Positions 1 to 9,263 of a stretch of DNA of 64,000 bases are shown here, in pieces. Every line of letters starts with the position of its first letter. Position 1 is the first letter of the stretch. Source of the stretch: Arsukibacterium sp. UBA5043 (GTDB taxonomy: Bacteria; Pseudomonadota; Gammaproteobacteria; Enterobacterales; Alteromonadaceae); the NCBI GenBank assembly GCA_002415085.1, contig DIBV01000017.1, positions 609,818 through 673,817 of the forward strand, in the 5' to 3' direction. A program made the position numbers and the translations under genes. Below the pieces are notes generated by a model, which had not been told where the DNA came from, made no database searches, and saw only the letters and a list, made by a program, of their open reading frames with translations.

Positions 1-1916
1 GGCGTAATATCGATGTCATCGGCTAACTCATCAGCTTCGGTTGCCATGGGATCCGCTGATGTTGACTCGGGCTCACCGGCCTCAACCTGTTGCAACAATT
101 CATCAAGTTCTGCACTAAGTAACTCTGATGCCTGGTCATCTGCTGTTGTGTCAGGGTTTTGACTATGTTCATCTCCCTCCAGGGCCAGAGACTCGGCAAA
201 AGCATCAAGCTCAGTTCGGTCAAAAGTCTGGTCTTCAACCAGGCTGCTGATCTGGGCATCAGTTAATTCGTCATTGCTCAGATCACTGGCAAAAGGCTCA
301 CTAACTAAAACCTCACTATTATTATCAGTTTCCACCAAAATAAGTTCATCATCGCTTTTTGGCGCAGCGTCGTCATCACTCAGGCTGGTTGCAGGCTCGG
401 CATTGTGCTCTGGTTCAGCTAATAGCACGCTATCTTGTGAATCATCCGGAATATCAAGCTCTATTTCCTCTAGCAAGTCGTCATCATCACTCTGCTGCTG
501 TGGCATGTCAGCCTCAGATGTCAGGTCTTGCGCTTTGGAAGATATATCATGCTGATCAAACTCAATGACGTGTTCTTCTTCCGGGACATCAGCCTCTGCA
601 CTGCCAAGATCAAACTCGTCCTCATCCAGTTCTATAATCGTATCGTCATCATCTTCTGCTGATAATAATGCGTTCAAATCGCTGTCTGACAAAATATTGT
701 TCGCATCGAATTCCGTACTTGCAGGTTCATTACTCAGTTCAGGTGTGCCCAGAACATCGTCCAGCAAATCATCTGCTGCTGTGCTGGTATCTTGGCCGCC
801 TGTGGCAAGTAAACTGTCGTCATCCAGTAATATATCGTCCTCTAACAGGTCGTCGTCCAGCAGAGCATCATCGTCAAAATCAGGCAGGCTATCGTCCAGC
901 ACGTCACTTGTGCCAAAGTCACCATTGTCGGCAAACGCATCGTCTAACAAGCTTTCATCAATATCGAATAATCCGCTATCGTCTGTATCATTATCGTCAA
1001 GCGGCGGCAAAGGTGACGTGTAATCAGCTGGCGGGGCCGTTGCACTGGTGGCTGCAACTACCGCAGCCTCAGTTTGCTGCCCGCGTCGCTTTAACCATAA
1101 CACCACCAGGGATAAGATAATCAACGCTGGAATTGAAGCCGCTAACACCCATGTTACCGGGTTATTAAAAATACCAGCGCTTTCTTCTTGCTCCGCGGCC
1201 AATGCTTTGGCGGCCTCTGCTGCCTGTTGTTCCTGAGCTTGCTGGGCAGCAAGGATCTCAGCTTGCTGCTGCAGCAGTGTGTTCAGTTGCAGTTGCAAAC
1301 TACTGTCTTCACCTAACTGTTGTTGCAGAGCTAACAATTCTGTCTGAACCTTGCTCAGGGTAGATTTCAGCTCATTATTTTCTCTGGCGATCGCTTCAAT
1401 CATCAGCAGCGAATTGCCAAACTGATCTTTTAACTCAGTAAGCTGTTGTAGTTGTGCCGCAGACACCGCGGGAGGTCCTGCATTTTGACTACTATTTTGC
1501 TGATTGTTAGCCTGACGGCTGGTTCGCACTGCCCAGGCCCGATCATCGGCATCCGATTTAGCACGCGCTACGTTGTTGTCTACCAGCCTTATTTCCCGCA
1601 GTTGAGGTAATTGTATAGTAGACCCGGGGCGTAGGTGGTTCAGGTTACCCTCAATAAAGGCATCAGGATTTTTCAGGTAAATCGCATACATTACCTGATA
1701 CGTACTGACATTAGCGCCTTCAGGTTTAACCTGTTCAGCAATTCGCCACAAGGTGTCGGTAGCACTTAACGGCCCTAATTGACGCTGCATTAATGCAGTA
1801 TCAGTGTCTTTTGGACCACGTAAAGCGGTAGAAACGGGCTCATCAGCAAACGCACTTCCCGCCAGAAGCGCCGAGAAATTGACAATTAACAATAAAGACA
1901 AGAGACGAAGTGGCAT
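1..1916 (-). CDS. fimV: FimV, polar hub / peptidoglycan-binding LysM protein (C-terminal part missing)
   Basis: The reading frame starts at the ATG at 1916 and stays open through the left edge, giving about 638 visible residues. Seen: a signal peptide (residues 1-24, ending SAFA), a LysM-like region (about 48-105, with LWRIAEQV and a run ending GSTIQLP), a Gln/Leu-rich coiled coil (about 153-245), one membrane segment (about 254-275, followed by KRRG), then a long Asp/Glu-rich cytoplasmic tract. This is the architecture of FimV/HubP proteins. They are inner-membrane proteins that bind peptidoglycan and organise the cell pole (type IV pili, flagella, chemotaxis arrays). The C-terminal TPR/FimV-C domain would lie outside the window. 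It lies downstream of asd in the same direction, the usual asd-fimV-truA arrangement, but behind a terminator. Confidence 0.9.
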   Translation of the reverse strand, partial: MPLRLLSLLLIVNFSALLAGSAFADEPVSTALRGPKDTDTALMQRQLGPLSATDTLWRIAEQVKPEGANVSTYQVMYAIYLKNPDAFIEGNLNHLRPGSTIQLPQLREIRLVDNNVARAKSDADDRAWAVRTSRQANNQQNSSQNAGPPAVSAAQLQQLTELKDQFGNSLLMIEAIARENNELKSTLSKVQTELLALQQQLGEDSSLQLQLNTLLQQQAEILAAQQAQEQQAAEAAKALAAEQEESAGIFNNPVTWVLAASIPALIILSLVVLWLKRRGQQTEAAVVAATSATAPPADYTSPLPPLDDNDTDDSGLFDIDESLLDDAFADNGDFGTSDVLDDSLPDFDDDALLDDDLLEDDILLDDDSLLATGGQDTSTAADDLLDDVLGTPELSNEPASTEFDANNILSDSDLNALLSAEDDDDTIIELDEDEFDLGSAEADVPEEEHVIEFDQHDISSKAQDLTSEADMPQQQSDDDDLLEEIELDIPDDSQDSVLLAEPEHNAEPATSLSDDDAAPKSDDELILVETDNNSEVLVSEPFASDLSNDELTDAQISSLVEDQTFDRTELDAFAESLALEGDEHSQNPDTTADDQASELLSAELDELLQQVEAGEPESTSADPMATEADELADDIDIT

Positions 1917-2091
1917 TACCTTTCCTTACCCGGGCAACTTAAGCTGATTTAGGCTTTATGCATGACAACACTGATTCAATACAAATATTAATGCAAACAG
2001 TGTTCCAAGATTAATACAATATTTACCAAAATGTACGCAGCAAAATATAAAACAGTAATGGCATGGTTACCAGCATAAACCGAAATCAGAA

Positions 2092-2115
2092 AAAAGGCTC
2101 CAACAGGAGCCTTTT
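2092..2115 (-). terminator. Intrinsic terminator downstream of asd
   Basis: A 10-bp stem (aaaaggctcc / ggagcctttt) closes on the loop aaca. On the minus strand it is followed by a T run. It begins just past the asd stop codon, so asd transcription should mostly end before fimV. Confidence 0.85.
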
Positions 2116-2116
2116 A

Positions 2117-3148
2117 TTATAAGTAATCGCGAATAAGATGCTCAGCAATCTGAATGCTGTTGGTGGCAGCACCTTTACGAATGTTGTCGGCTACAACCCA
2201 CAAGTTAAGACCATTTTCATGCGAAATATCCTGTCTAACCCGACCTACAAATACCTCGTCCTTACCGGTAGCACTACAAACCTGAGTAGGAAAGTCACTA
2301 TTGTCCTCAAGCAGCACCACGCCCGGTGCATCTGCCAGCAATGCTTTGGCTTGCTCCACACTTATCGGCATCCGGGTTTCAATATGAATTGCTTCTGCGT
2401 GGCCATAAAATACCGGCACCCTGACCGCCGTCGCATTTACTGCGATACTGTTGTCGGCGAAAATTTTCTGGGTTTCCCAATGCATTTTCATTTCCTCCTT
2501 GGTGTAGCCATTCTCCATAAAAACATCAATTTGCGGAATGACATTAAAAGCGATCTGGCGTGCAAACTGACCTTCCCCCTCCAACGGCCGACCGTTCATC
2601 AATTGCACAGTTTCAGAGGCAAGCGCATCTACCGCTGACTGCCCGGCGCCGCTAACGGATTGGTAGGTCGCCACATTGATCCGGCTGATACCCACTGCGT
2701 CATAAATAGGCTTTAGGGCCACTAACATCTGAATAGTTGAGCAGTTGGGATTAGCAATAATGTTACGGTTGCGAAAGTCAGCAATAGCTGCGCCATTCAC
2801 CTCGGGTACTACCAACGGAATATCTGCATCGTAGCGAAAATGTGACGTATTATCGATAACAACGCAGCCAGCGTCGGCGGCTTTTGGTGCATAAATGGCA
2901 GAAACACTGCCTCCGGCTGAGAACAGGCCAATTTGTACCTGACTCCAGTCGAAGCTGTCTGCATCAAGCACCGTTATTTTCTCTCCCTTAAATGTCACTG
3001 TGCCACCGGCAGAACGACTACTGGCAAGCGGAAATAATTGTGCTACCGGGAAATCACGTTGCTCCAGAATCTCTATCAAATGTTGCCCAACCAGGCCAGT
3101 TGCGCCTAAAATCGCCACATTGTATTGTGATGAGTATTGCGATGTCAT
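2117..3148 (-). CDS. asd: Aspartate-semialdehyde dehydrogenase
   Basis: 343 residues. Asd reduces L-aspartyl-4-phosphate to L-aspartate-4-semialdehyde with NADPH, the branch point to lysine/diaminopimelate, threonine and methionine. Seen: the N-terminal dinucleotide-binding motif GATGLVGQ (about 15-22), the catalytic cysteine in NPNCST (Cys136) and the downstream SVSGAGQS substrate-binding stretch. The sequence follows the shorter Asd form found in Vibrio and Gram-positive bacteria rather than the E. coli form. The start is 14 bp past the pdxB stop, so the two genes are probably cotranscribed as pdxB-asd, with a terminator right after asd. Confidence 0.95.
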   Translation of the reverse strand: MTSQYSSQYNVAILGATGLVGQHLIEILEQRDFPVAQLFPLASSRSAGGTVTFKGEKITVLDADSFDWSQVQIGLFSAGGSVSAIYAPKAADAGCVVIDNTSHFRYDADIPLVVPEVNGAAIADFRNRNIIANPNCSTIQMLVALKPIYDAVGISRINVATYQSVSGAGQSAVDALASETVQLMNGRPLEGEGQFARQIAFNVIPQIDVFMENGYTKEEMKMHWETQKIFADNSIAVNATAVRVPVFYGHAEAIHIETRMPISVEQAKALLADAPGVVLLEDNSDFPTQVCSATGKDEVFVGRVRQDISHENGLNLWVVADNIRKGAATNSIQIAEHLIRDYL

Positions 3149-3162
3149 GCTTAAACCCCTTT

Positions 3163-4275
3163 TTACTGACTTATAAAGCCTAACTGCGTCATCCAGTCCG
3201 GTACCTGCGTGCCCGCAAGTTGTACCGAGCTAAACTCACGTCGCGCTGGATATGACTTTCGCAACCAGTCAAACCCTTCCCGTTGAATGTGAAACCGGAA
3301 CAATGCATCATCCCGACGCACATCATATAACATTCGCGCCAAACTTTGGACATCTGGAAGCCCAAAATTTTCAGATAATTGCACTTTTTCCACTGCTGGT
3401 ATGGCCAACAAATGTTCTAGCTGACAAAGTGGTGCCTGCCCAAGTTGCTGACAAAGCCGCTGATAAAGCATTGCAGTGCCACGGGCTTTACCTTCGACGC
3501 TATGGCCGGCAATATGCGCGGTGGCGATCTCAAGATAAGGTAATAATGCTTGCAAAATAGCCGGCTCGTTTTCCCAGACATCAAGCACAACTGGGCGGTG
3601 GTAGCGCTGCAATGATTGCAGCAGTGCCTGATTGTCGATGATTGCACCACGCGCAGCATTGATCAGCGCACATTCTGGTTTTAACATCGCCAGTGACTCC
3701 GCATTCAATAAATGCTTCGTCGGCGTCGGGCCGGTGTTTATCATTGGTGTGTGAAAACTGATAATGTCGGCCTGGCGACACACATCTGCAAATGGCGTAT
3801 GCTTAAAATCAGCTTCTGCCACCGCCCGAGGTGGATCACAGAGCAGCACATTCATATCAAGCGCTGCAGCAGCCTCAGCCAGACGCTGGCCAATATTACC
3901 TACTCCGACAATACCGAGGGTTTGGCGGCTCAATTGCCACTGATATTTTTCAGCAAGATGCCATAACGCACTTAGCACATATTCCAGTACAGACTGGGCA
4001 TTGCATCCTGGTGCTGAACTGAAACTAACCCCTCGCTTGATCAGATAACTCTGCTCAATATGGTCCATGCCAATGGTAGCAGTGCCAACAAACTGCAAAA
4101 CGTTATTTTTGGCCAGTAACCTCTGATCAACCTTAGTCACCGAGCGCACCAGCAATACTTCAGCATTTGCCACGTCAGCGGGTTGTACATTACGCCCATC
4201 AAACAGGGTTACCGGACCGAGATGGCCAAAAAACTCTGCCACCAAAGGCATATTTTCGTCAGCATAGATTTTCAT
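3163..4275 (-). CDS. pdxB: Erythronate-4-phosphate dehydrogenase
   Basis: 370 residues from the ATG at 4275 (MKIYADENMP). A longer in-frame extension upstream to 4350 has no family-like sequence and is rejected. PdxB oxidises 4-phospho-D-erythronate in the DXP-dependent pyridoxal-5-phosphate pathway. It belongs to the D-2-hydroxyacid dehydrogenase family: the NAD-binding motif GVGNIG (about 122-127), the catalytic Arg in NAARGA, Glu in VWENEP and His in TAHIAGHS are all visible, followed by the C-terminal dimerisation region typical of PdxB. It is the first gene of a likely pdxB-asd operon, behind the fabB terminator. Confidence 0.94.
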   Translation of the reverse strand: MKIYADENMPLVAEFFGHLGPVTLFDGRNVQPADVANAEVLLVRSVTKVDQRLLAKNNVLQFVGTATIGMDHIEQSYLIKRGVSFSSAPGCNAQSVLEYVLSALWHLAEKYQWQLSRQTLGIVGVGNIGQRLAEAAAALDMNVLLCDPPRAVAEADFKHTPFADVCRQADIISFHTPMINTGPTPTKHLLNAESLAMLKPECALINAARGAIIDNQALLQSLQRYHRPVVLDVWENEPAILQALLPYLEIATAHIAGHSVEGKARGTAMLYQRLCQQLGQAPLCQLEHLLAIPAVEKVQLSENFGLPDVQSLARMLYDVRRDDALFRFHIQREGFDWLRKSYPARREFSSVQLAGTQVPDWMTQLGFISQ

Positions 4276-4344
4276 CAATATGTGCTTTCTTTTAATTGGA
4301 AAAATAATTATCGTTATCTCATGACGGCAGCAGTCTAGCAAAAA

Positions 4345-4376
4345 AAACAAAAAGCCAGGCGACTTATCGCCTGGCT
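4345..4376 (-). terminator. Intrinsic terminator downstream of fabB
   Basis: A 10-bp stem (agccaggcga / tcgcctggct) with a 4-nt loop. On the minus strand it is followed by a T-rich tract with one G. It sits 26 bp past the fabB stop and separates fabB from pdxB. Confidence 0.88.
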
Positions 4377-4401
4377 TCTTTCACAACAACCGCATAGCAA
4401 C

Positions 4402-5616
4402 TCAGGGACGGTAACGTTGCATCACCAACGTAGCATTCGTACCACCAAAGCCGAAACTGTTAGACATAATAGTGTTGAGGGTCGCTTCTTTCGTTTCATT
4501 AATGATGTTCAGGCCTGCAGCAGCATCATCCAGTTCAGAGATGTTAATAGAAGGCGCGATAAAATTGTGCTTCATCATCAGTAATGAATATATAGCTTCA
4601 TGTACACCCGCGGCTCCCAAGGCATGACCTGTCATCGCTTTAGTCGCACTGATTGCTGGCGATTGACCAGCAAACACCTGTTGAATGGCGGCCAGCTCTT
4701 TGACATCGCCCACCGGAGTACTGGTACCGTGCGTATTAACGTAATCAACCGGACCTGTAACACCTTGCATTGCCATTTCCATACAGCGCACAGCGCCTTC
4801 ACCACTGGGCGCAACCATATCGAAACCATCTGACGTCGCGCCATAACCAACAATTTCACCATAAATTGTCGCACCACGGGCCAGCGCATGTTCAAGTTCC
4901 TCTACCACAACAATTCCGCCTCCACCGCTGATCACAAAACCGTCGCGCTGTGCATCATATGTGCGGGAAGCCAATTCTGGTGTTTCATTATAGCGGCTGG
5001 ACAATGCGCCCATGGCATCAAATTCCATTGCCAGAGTCCAGTGCACTTCTTCGCCACCACCGGCAAATACGACATCTTGTTTGCCCAATTGAATCAGCTC
5101 AACCGCATGACCGATACAGTGCGCGCTGGTTGCACAAGCTGAACTGATGGAATAGTTCACCCCTTTTATTTTAAAAGGCGTAGCCAGACAGGCCGAGCAT
5201 GTGCTGGACATCGTTTTAGGCACGGCATAAGGCCCAACTCGTTTAACCCCTTTTTCACGGAGGGTATCAGCCGCCTCAATCTGAGTCTTCGAAGACGCAC
5301 CGCCAGAGCCAACCACCAAGCCAACGCGTGGATCAGAAATTTGCTCTGCCGTTAAGCCGGCATCCGTCATCGCTTCCTGCATGGCTATGTAGGCATAAGC
5401 AGCCGCATCACCCATAAACCGCATTGCTTTACGGTCAATGTGTTCTGCGGGGTTCATTTTAATGTTACCCCAGACCTGCGAGCGTAAACCAAATTCAACA
5501 AACTCGGGTGAAGCAGTAATACCAGAGCGGCCTGCTTTTAACGACTCCAGCACTTGCTCCTGATTATTGCCAATGCTTGAAACAATACCCATGCCAGTGA
5601 TAACGGCTCTTTTCAT
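4402..5616 (-). CDS. fabB: 3-oxoacyl-[acyl-carrier-protein] synthase I
   Basis: 404 residues from the ATG at 5616. A GGAG Shine-Dalgarno lies 8 nt upstream, inside what would be a 4-codon extension from 5628, so the shorter start is preferred. FabB condenses malonyl-ACP with acyl-ACP in type II fatty-acid synthesis and is needed for unsaturated fatty acids. The Cys-His-His triad is complete: Cys161 (SSACATS), His296 (NTHGTS) and His331 ([10 protein letters not shown]). Length matches E. coli FabB. It stands alone, divergent from mnmC as in E. coli, and the intergenic region carries sites like those of the fatty-acid regulators FabR and FadR. Confidence 0.96.
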   Translation of the reverse strand: MKRAVITGMGIVSSIGNNQEQVLESLKAGRSGITASPEFVEFGLRSQVWGNIKMNPAEHIDRKAMRFMGDAAAYAYIAMQEAMTDAGLTAEQISDPRVGLVVGSGGASSKTQIEAADTLREKGVKRVGPYAVPKTMSSTCSACLATPFKIKGVNYSISSACATSAHCIGHAVELIQLGKQDVVFAGGGEEVHWTLAMEFDAMGALSSRYNETPELASRTYDAQRDGFVISGGGGIVVVEELEHALARGATIYGEIVGYGATSDGFDMVAPSGEGAVRCMEMAMQGVTGPVDYVNTHGTSTPVGDVKELAAIQQVFAGQSPAISATKAMTGHALGAAGVHEAIYSLLMMKHNFIAPSINISELDDAAAGLNIINETKEATLNTIMSNSFGFGGTNATLVMQRYRP

Positions 5617-5652
5617 CTTTGCTCCCATGTCTGCTTATCAGCAGAGTAAATA

Positions 5653-5699
5653 ATTATAGTGCTGCCTATTGTACGGACTTTGTAATAAAAACTGGTCAG
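5653..5699 (-). promoter_or_regulatory. Candidate fabB promoter with FadR-like half-site
   Basis: On the minus strand an exact TATAAT (5653-5658) lies 37 bp before the fabB start, with no good -35 at 17 bp. About 40 bp upstream of that -10, at 5690-5699, is AACTGGTCAG. It matches the left half of the FadR consensus (ANCTGGTCNG), while the right half is poor. A weak -35 with an activator site near -45 resembles FadR-activated fab promoters in E. coli. Confidence 0.5.
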
Positions 5700-5704
5700 C
5701 TTTC

Positions 5705-5722
5705 AGCGTACAGCTGTACACT
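5705..5722. promoter_or_regulatory. FabR-like operator palindrome
   Basis: AGCGTACAG|CTGTACACT is an inverted repeat with 8 of 9 matching positions per arm. It resembles the AGCGTAC...GTACGCT type palindrome described for FabR (YijC) in front of fabA and fabB in enterics. It lies 89-106 bp upstream of fabB, between fabB and mnmC. Confidence 0.6.
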
Positions 5723-5781
5723 TTTTAATTTTGCGTCAGCTTCGGGTAAACTACAAGCCGATTTTTCTGCCGGACACCAAG

Positions 5782-7689
5782 ATGCCTTCGCTAAACCATG
5801 CCAATATTTACTTTAACCAACAGGGTACCCCAGTTGCCACTGATTTTGATGATATATATTTTTCTAACGAGGGTGGATTGGCAGAAACAGACTATGTTTT
5901 TTTACAGCACAACGGACTGCCGAAGCGCTGGGAGGATCACAGCCAACGATATTTTCATATTATTGAAACTGGTTTTGGCACCGGTGCTAACTTTTTACTT
6001 TGCTGGCAGCGCTTTCGCCAGTTTCGTCAGCAGCACCCGGCAGCACAGTGTCGCAAACTCTATTTTTCAAGTTATGAAAAGTACCCTCTCACATACAGTG
6101 ATCTTGGCAAAGCACTGCAGCTGCTTCCTGAGCTTAGTGATCAGTGTCAGTTATTACTGGCGCAATACCCTCCTGCGGTAGCAGGATGCCAGCGGCTGAT
6201 TTTTGACGAGGGCAGTGTCGTTTTAGATTTATGGCTGGGGGATGTCAATGAGTTGCTACCGCAATTACCCTCGAAAAACCGGGCTGATGCTTTTTTTCTT
6301 GACGGTTTTGCGCCAGATAAAAACCCGCAGATGTGGCAACAAGCGTTATTTGATCAGATGGCGAGGCTGAGTCACATAGGCACAACAGTCGCTACGTTTA
6401 CCTGCGCCGGCCTGGTCAAGCGCGGCCTGCAACAAAGTGGCTTTGCCATAAAAAAAGTAAAAGGTTTTGGCCGTAAAAGAGAGATGTTAACTGCCTCATT
6501 TCAACCGCCAGCTGATGCCGATAATGAACCCCAGGCGGTCACTAACCATAGCGCCAACGGCAAAGTGGTTATTGTAGGCGGTGGTATTGCGTCGCTTTGT
6601 CTGGCATTGCAGCTGATCGATAAAGGCATTACGACTGAGCTTATCTGTGCAGACAATACCGTGGCTCAGGGTGCGTCTCATAACCTGCAGGGCGCTGTAT
6701 ATCCTAACCTGCATGCATTGCCAACCCCTGCCAGTCTGCTACATTGCCAGGCTTTTCATTTTGCCCGCCATTTTTATCAACGGTTAGCAGCGCAGGGCCT
6801 GGCATTCGCGATGCAGTGGTGCGGTGTCTTGCATCTTGCTACGAATCCGGCACTTTCACAACGTCAGCAAAAAATAATCGACAACGGCGCATGGCCAACA
6901 GAGCTGGTCTATCCGGTCACTGCAGATCAGGCAAGTCAGATTGCCGGAGTAGTACTTGAGCATAGCGGCATTTTTTTGCCGCAAGCAGGCTGGCTTAGTC
7001 CGCAACAATTTTGTCAGGCCGCCTTAGCGGTATTACTGCAGTCGACATTATTTCAGGTGAAATTTAACAGTAAAGTCACTGCAATCACCACCATTGCGAC
7101 GGACGTCAAGCCCGCGCCACTTTGGCAAGTATGGTGTCAGGGCTCGGCACCCACCAGCACCTGCTCGCAACTGGTACTGGCTAATGGTGCCGATATATCT
7201 CAATTTCATCTTAGTAGCCACTTACCGGTTAACCGGGTACGCGGCCAGGTTACTCATGTAAAAAGCCATGGTATGAGGCCATTAAAGACAGTGTTATGTC
7301 ACAAAGGTTACATCACTCCGGCGCTGAATGAATGCCATGCTGTCGGTGCTACTTTTGACCGCAATGCCGGTTCAGCATTTATTTCGGCAGCTGACAATGA
7401 AGAAAATCTGGCGCTGGTTAACCATCAGCTGCAAAAGCCAACATGGTTTGCCGACGCAGAAGCAACAGCAGCGCGAGCTGCGTTCAGAGCAACGGTGCCC
7501 GATCACCTGCCCTTGCTTGGGGCTGTCACTAATCATCAGGGCTTGTTCGTGTTCGGCGGTTTAGGTGCGCGGGGAGTTTTACTGGCGCCCTTGCTGGCAG
7601 AAACCCTGGCCTGTCAGATTGCTGCTCAGCCACAAGCGATGACCACAGATAATTTAGCTGCAATTGCCGCCGAGCGCTTTACCAACTGA
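5782..7689 (+). CDS. mnmC: Bifunctional tRNA 5-methylaminomethyl-2-thiouridine synthase MnmC
   Basis: 635 residues from the ATG at 5782, which aligns with the usual MnmC N-terminus (...NQQGTPVATDFDD). A TTG-initiated extension to 5731 would start close to the FabR-like site and is rejected. MnmC performs the last two steps of mnm5s2U34 formation in tRNA. The C-terminal FAD domain removes the carboxymethyl group, and the N-terminal SAM domain methylates the resulting nm5s2U. Seen: the SAM motif ETGFGTGANF (about 57-66), the methyltransferase DAFFLDGFAPDKNP stretch, and the FAD dinucleotide motif VIVGGGIASLCLA (about 264-276), with GGLGARG near the C-terminus. The fusion is full length. Confidence 0.95.
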   Translation: MPSLNHANIYFNQQGTPVATDFDDIYFSNEGGLAETDYVFLQHNGLPKRWEDHSQRYFHIIETGFGTGANFLLCWQRFRQFRQQHPAAQCRKLYFSSYEKYPLTYSDLGKALQLLPELSDQCQLLLAQYPPAVAGCQRLIFDEGSVVLDLWLGDVNELLPQLPSKNRADAFFLDGFAPDKNPQMWQQALFDQMARLSHIGTTVATFTCAGLVKRGLQQSGFAIKKVKGFGRKREMLTASFQPPADADNEPQAVTNHSANGKVVIVGGGIASLCLALQLIDKGITTELICADNTVAQGASHNLQGAVYPNLHALPTPASLLHCQAFHFARHFYQRLAAQGLAFAMQWCGVLHLATNPALSQRQQKIIDNGAWPTELVYPVTADQASQIAGVVLEHSGIFLPQAGWLSPQQFCQAALAVLLQSTLFQVKFNSKVTAITTIATDVKPAPLWQVWCQGSAPTSTCSQLVLANGADISQFHLSSHLPVNRVRGQVTHVKSHGMRPLKTVLCHKGYITPALNECHAVGATFDRNAGSAFISAADNEENLALVNHQLQKPTWFADAEATAARAAFRATVPDHLPLLGAVTNHQGLFVFGGLGARGVLLAPLLAETLACQIAAQPQAMTTDNLAAIAAERFTN

Positions 7690-7810
7690 GCAATCAGGTA
7701 AAACCATCTTATGATTGCTATTTAGCTTAACCACTGTTTCTGCTGGTCAAACTCCGCTAAAGTTTGGTATGGTGACAAGGTACTATCGCACTGCATACAA
7801 GGAAATAAAA

Positions 7811-8140
7811 ATGCGATCTTTAGCTCTGTGTCTGGTTTCTGCTCTGTTTACAACATTATCATTCAACGGCTCTGCAGACAGTTTTTATCAGGTCCCGCTT
7901 ACCGCCGATGCCCGTGAATTTGCCAGGCTTGAAAACAAGCTGCCTGCGGTACTTAGCTATTTTAGCCGCCAGTCGCTGGCTGAATTGCAGGAATTCTATC
8001 GCCAGCAATTAGGCGAGCCTGACAACAGTGCGATGATCCATAATCGTTTAAATCTGTATTATCGGGTGGATCAGCAGCAAGTCAGAATACTCATATCCGA
8101 ACAAAATGACTGGCGCCAGATCGATATCATGGTGCAATAA
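7811..8140 (+). CDS. Small exported protein of unknown function
   Basis: 109 residues from the ATG at 7811, preceded by AAGGAAATAAAA, a good ribosome binding site. An upstream in-frame start at 7715 is rejected. Residues 1-22 form a clear signal peptide (hydrophobic core [13 protein letters not shown], then NGSADS), so the product should be periplasmic. The mature part of about 85 residues has an alternating charged/hydrophobic pattern, no cysteines and no motif I recognise. It lies 121 bp downstream of mnmC in the same direction and faces motY tail to tail. No function can be assigned from sequence. Confidence 0.7.
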   Translation: MRSLALCLVSALFTTLSFNGSADSFYQVPLTADAREFARLENKLPAVLSYFSRQSLAELQEFYRQQLGEPDNSAMIHNRLNLYYRVDQQQVRILISEQNDWRQIDIMVQ

Positions 8141-8210
8141 ATCACTGAATTATCAATTTCTGGCACAACTCTACCCCGCTGTGCGGCTAATAATTGGCCA
8201 ATAAATTGGA

Positions 8211-9095
8211 TTAAGGTCTGGCCATTTGCAGCACTACCCGGCGGTTAGTGGCACGTCCGAGGCTGGTTTGGTTCGACGCAACATGGCGCCGTTCACCAAA
8301 GCCATCCACCTGAACTTTTTCGCCGGCAACGCCGGCCTCGGCTAAGAACTGCTTAATTTTTTCAGCTCTTTTGACCGATAGCTGCTCGTTCATCCAGCGC
8401 CCACCATAACTATCGGTATAACCCTGTAACTCAACAGATTCAATCTGTGGGTCGTGTTGCAAATACTCAGCTATCTGACCAAGACGACGTTTTGATTCAG
8501 GCGTCAGTTGGTCACTTCCAGACTCATAGCTCAGCACCGTAAAGGCAATATCTTCAAAGCTAAAAGGTAATAGCCTGGCAACACACTCTGTAAACGCAAA
8601 ATAGCCCGGAGGAAACTGCACCGGATTAAGCCTGGCTGCCACCTGGTCGTAGGGACTATACCAATCAGCGTAATAGAAGGTTGGGCTGAACCCCTGCTCC
8701 AATTCCGTTAATAAAGTCCAGGCTGTTTTTTTCGGTAACTCTCCATTGAATTGCTTTAATAAACTCATGCTTGCCACACTTTTGCCCGGCTCGCCTGGCC
8801 GCCACGCCGGCGGTAGCGACAGCACCTCAGCCAGGCTGTATGCATCCGGCAGTCTGAGCATTTTAAGTTCAAAATTCAGGTTAAGAGCTTTACTGGCTTT
8901 ACTTTGAAAAACTGCACTACCAAAATTAGGAATGACATGTTCCAGCTGACAAAGCAACGGTGTTTTTGCCGTTAGCTGCCACGCTGACTGTTCAATACTG
9001 GCAGAATATTGACGTAACTGTTTCGCGTCGGCAAAACTGCTTTGTGCAGCCAAAGCGCACGCTAACGATATAAATACTAAGCCATAATTTTGCAT
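8211..9095 (-). CDS. motY: Sodium-type flagellar motor T-ring protein MotY (OmpA family)
   Basis: 294 residues with a signal peptide (1-22, ending SFADA). MotY forms the periplasmic T ring with MotX that anchors PomA/PomB stators of Na+-driven flagella. The N-terminal half carries family stretches (TPLLCQLEH, FELKMLRL, PPAWRPGEPG, LPFSFEDIAF). The C-terminal half is an OmpA-like peptidoglycan-binding domain (VELQGYTDSYGG, SVKRAEKIKQFL, DGFGERR, ATNRRV). The neighbouring divergent rnt gene is the same neighbour motY has in Vibrio. It implies a Na+-driven polar flagellum, although no other flagellar structural gene is in the window. An AAGGTAGAG ribosome site supports the start. Confidence 0.93.
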   Translation of the reverse strand: MQNYGLVFISLACALAAQSSFADAKQLRQYSASIEQSAWQLTAKTPLLCQLEHVIPNFGSAVFQSKASKALNLNFELKMLRLPDAYSLAEVLSLPPAWRPGEPGKSVASMSLLKQFNGELPKKTAWTLLTELEQGFSPTFYYADWYSPYDQVAARLNPVQFPPGYFAFTECVARLLPFSFEDIAFTVLSYESGSDQLTPESKRRLGQIAEYLQHDPQIESVELQGYTDSYGGRWMNEQLSVKRAEKIKQFLAEAGVAGEKVQVDGFGERRHVASNQTSLGRATNRRVVLQMARP

Positions 9096-9129
9096 TTACT
9101 CTACCTTGTCACCCAATAGCACATTGATT

Positions 9130-9156
9130 AATCCGTCCAGCTTGCGGCAAACTTTA
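9130..9156 (-). promoter_or_regulatory. Possible sigma-28 (FliA) promoter for motY
   Basis: On the minus strand TAAAGTTT (9149-9156) is an exact match to the FliA -35 consensus. It is followed after 11 nt by GACGGATT, which matches GCCGATAA only partly. The predicted start would leave a leader of about 28 nt before motY. motY is FliA-dependent in Vibrio. Confidence 0.4.
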
Positions 9157-9263
9157 ACAGGAGGCCAGCCCCCTCTCGCTTTAATAAGCAAACACTATGC
9201 CGAATACAAGACGCTGGCATTTTTTTTTGGCATAATGCGCACTGTATTTGTAATGGTTGGCTT

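Noticed and set aside
274-1236. Several plus-strand frames rich in Ser opposite fimV.
   Set aside because: They are antisense shadows of the Asp/Glu-rich fimV tract; Ser-rich runs arise from the complementary codons.
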